This document shows, piece after piece, positions 63,811 through 64,000 of a stretch of 64,000 nucleotides of DNA. Numbering within the stretch: position 1 is the stretch's first letter; every line of letters starts with the position of its first letter. Location: positions 131,024,774 to 131,088,773 of the forward strand of contig CM039462.1 of the NCBI GenBank assembly GCA_022414725.1, read 5' to 3'. Under the pieces are notes generated by a model that was not told where the DNA came from, made no database searches, and saw nothing but the letters and a program-made list of their open reading frames with translations. Position numbers and translations under genes: made by a program. This DNA is from Microglena sp. YARC. Lineage: Eukaryota > Chlorophyta > Chlorophyceae > Chlamydomonadales > Chlamydomonadaceae.

Positions 63811-64000
63811 ATCGAGGGGGTCAAAGCCTGAAGTATCAAGCCCAGATAATTGAGAGGGCCTAAGCAATTGACATACACAATGGATAAACTAGTCCCCTGT
63901 ACACAATTCAGGTTTTAAAGCGAGGACAGTATGAAGCCAAACAGAAGGGTGCACTGAAATACCAAGCCTAGATAATTGGGGAGGCCTAAAAAATTGACAT

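Overview
The window is eukaryotic nuclear DNA. Coding sequence is split into short exons with GT-AG introns, and the reading frames join in phase across introns. The rest is dominated by tandem repeats, microsatellites, homopolymer runs and small transposable elements. Two genes are identifiable by residue pattern: a glycerophosphodiester phosphodiesterase (GDPD, + strand, 5 exons, 19359-29165) and Elongator subunit ELP6 (- strand, 6 exons found, 47338-33424, N-terminus not found). The organism is not certain. Very Ala/Gln-rich proteins, a plant-type GYPP-repeat protein with a Lys/Gly tail, and CCCTAAA-type (TTTAGGG telomere-like) cores inside small transposons suggest a green alga or related protist; this is inference.

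Layout. 1-2880: tandem repeats and SINE/LINE remnants. 2884-12583 (+): an unrecognised gene of at least five exons whose phases all agree (2147 codons plus stop), with a huge Gln/Ala/Pro repeat exon. 14423-15235 (+): 3' end of a non-LTR retrotransposon. 19022-16539 (-): a Pro/Ser-rich and GYPP-repeat gene, head to head with GDPD. 19359-29165 (+): GDPD, with partial duplicate copies of exons 2, 3, 4 and 5. 47338-33424 (-): ELP6, its introns filled with tandem arrays. 47525-54284: a 28-bp satellite and a large A-B-A'(inverted)-B rearrangement. 56809-62165 (+): an unrecognised Gln/Pro/Ala-rich gene with basic segments. 62740-63610: another tandem array.

The main pattern is not a single gene. In all five spliced genes, tandem arrays start at an exon-intron boundary and each unit carries a copy of the exon edge with its splice donor or acceptor. 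The introns therefore hold rows of decoy splice sites: 9 donors in the first gene, about 8 acceptor copies and 4 donor copies in ELP6, about 10 acceptors in the GYPP gene and about 10 in the last gene. Small inverted-repeat transposons also lie in introns. One, at 3865-4037, has a 5-bp target duplication inside what was continuous coding sequence and appears to be removed with an intron, as introners do.

Exon calls rest on frame, phase and splice-site matching by eye. No search or transcript data were available. Homopolymer runs (C/G up to about 60) make single-base errors likely in places.
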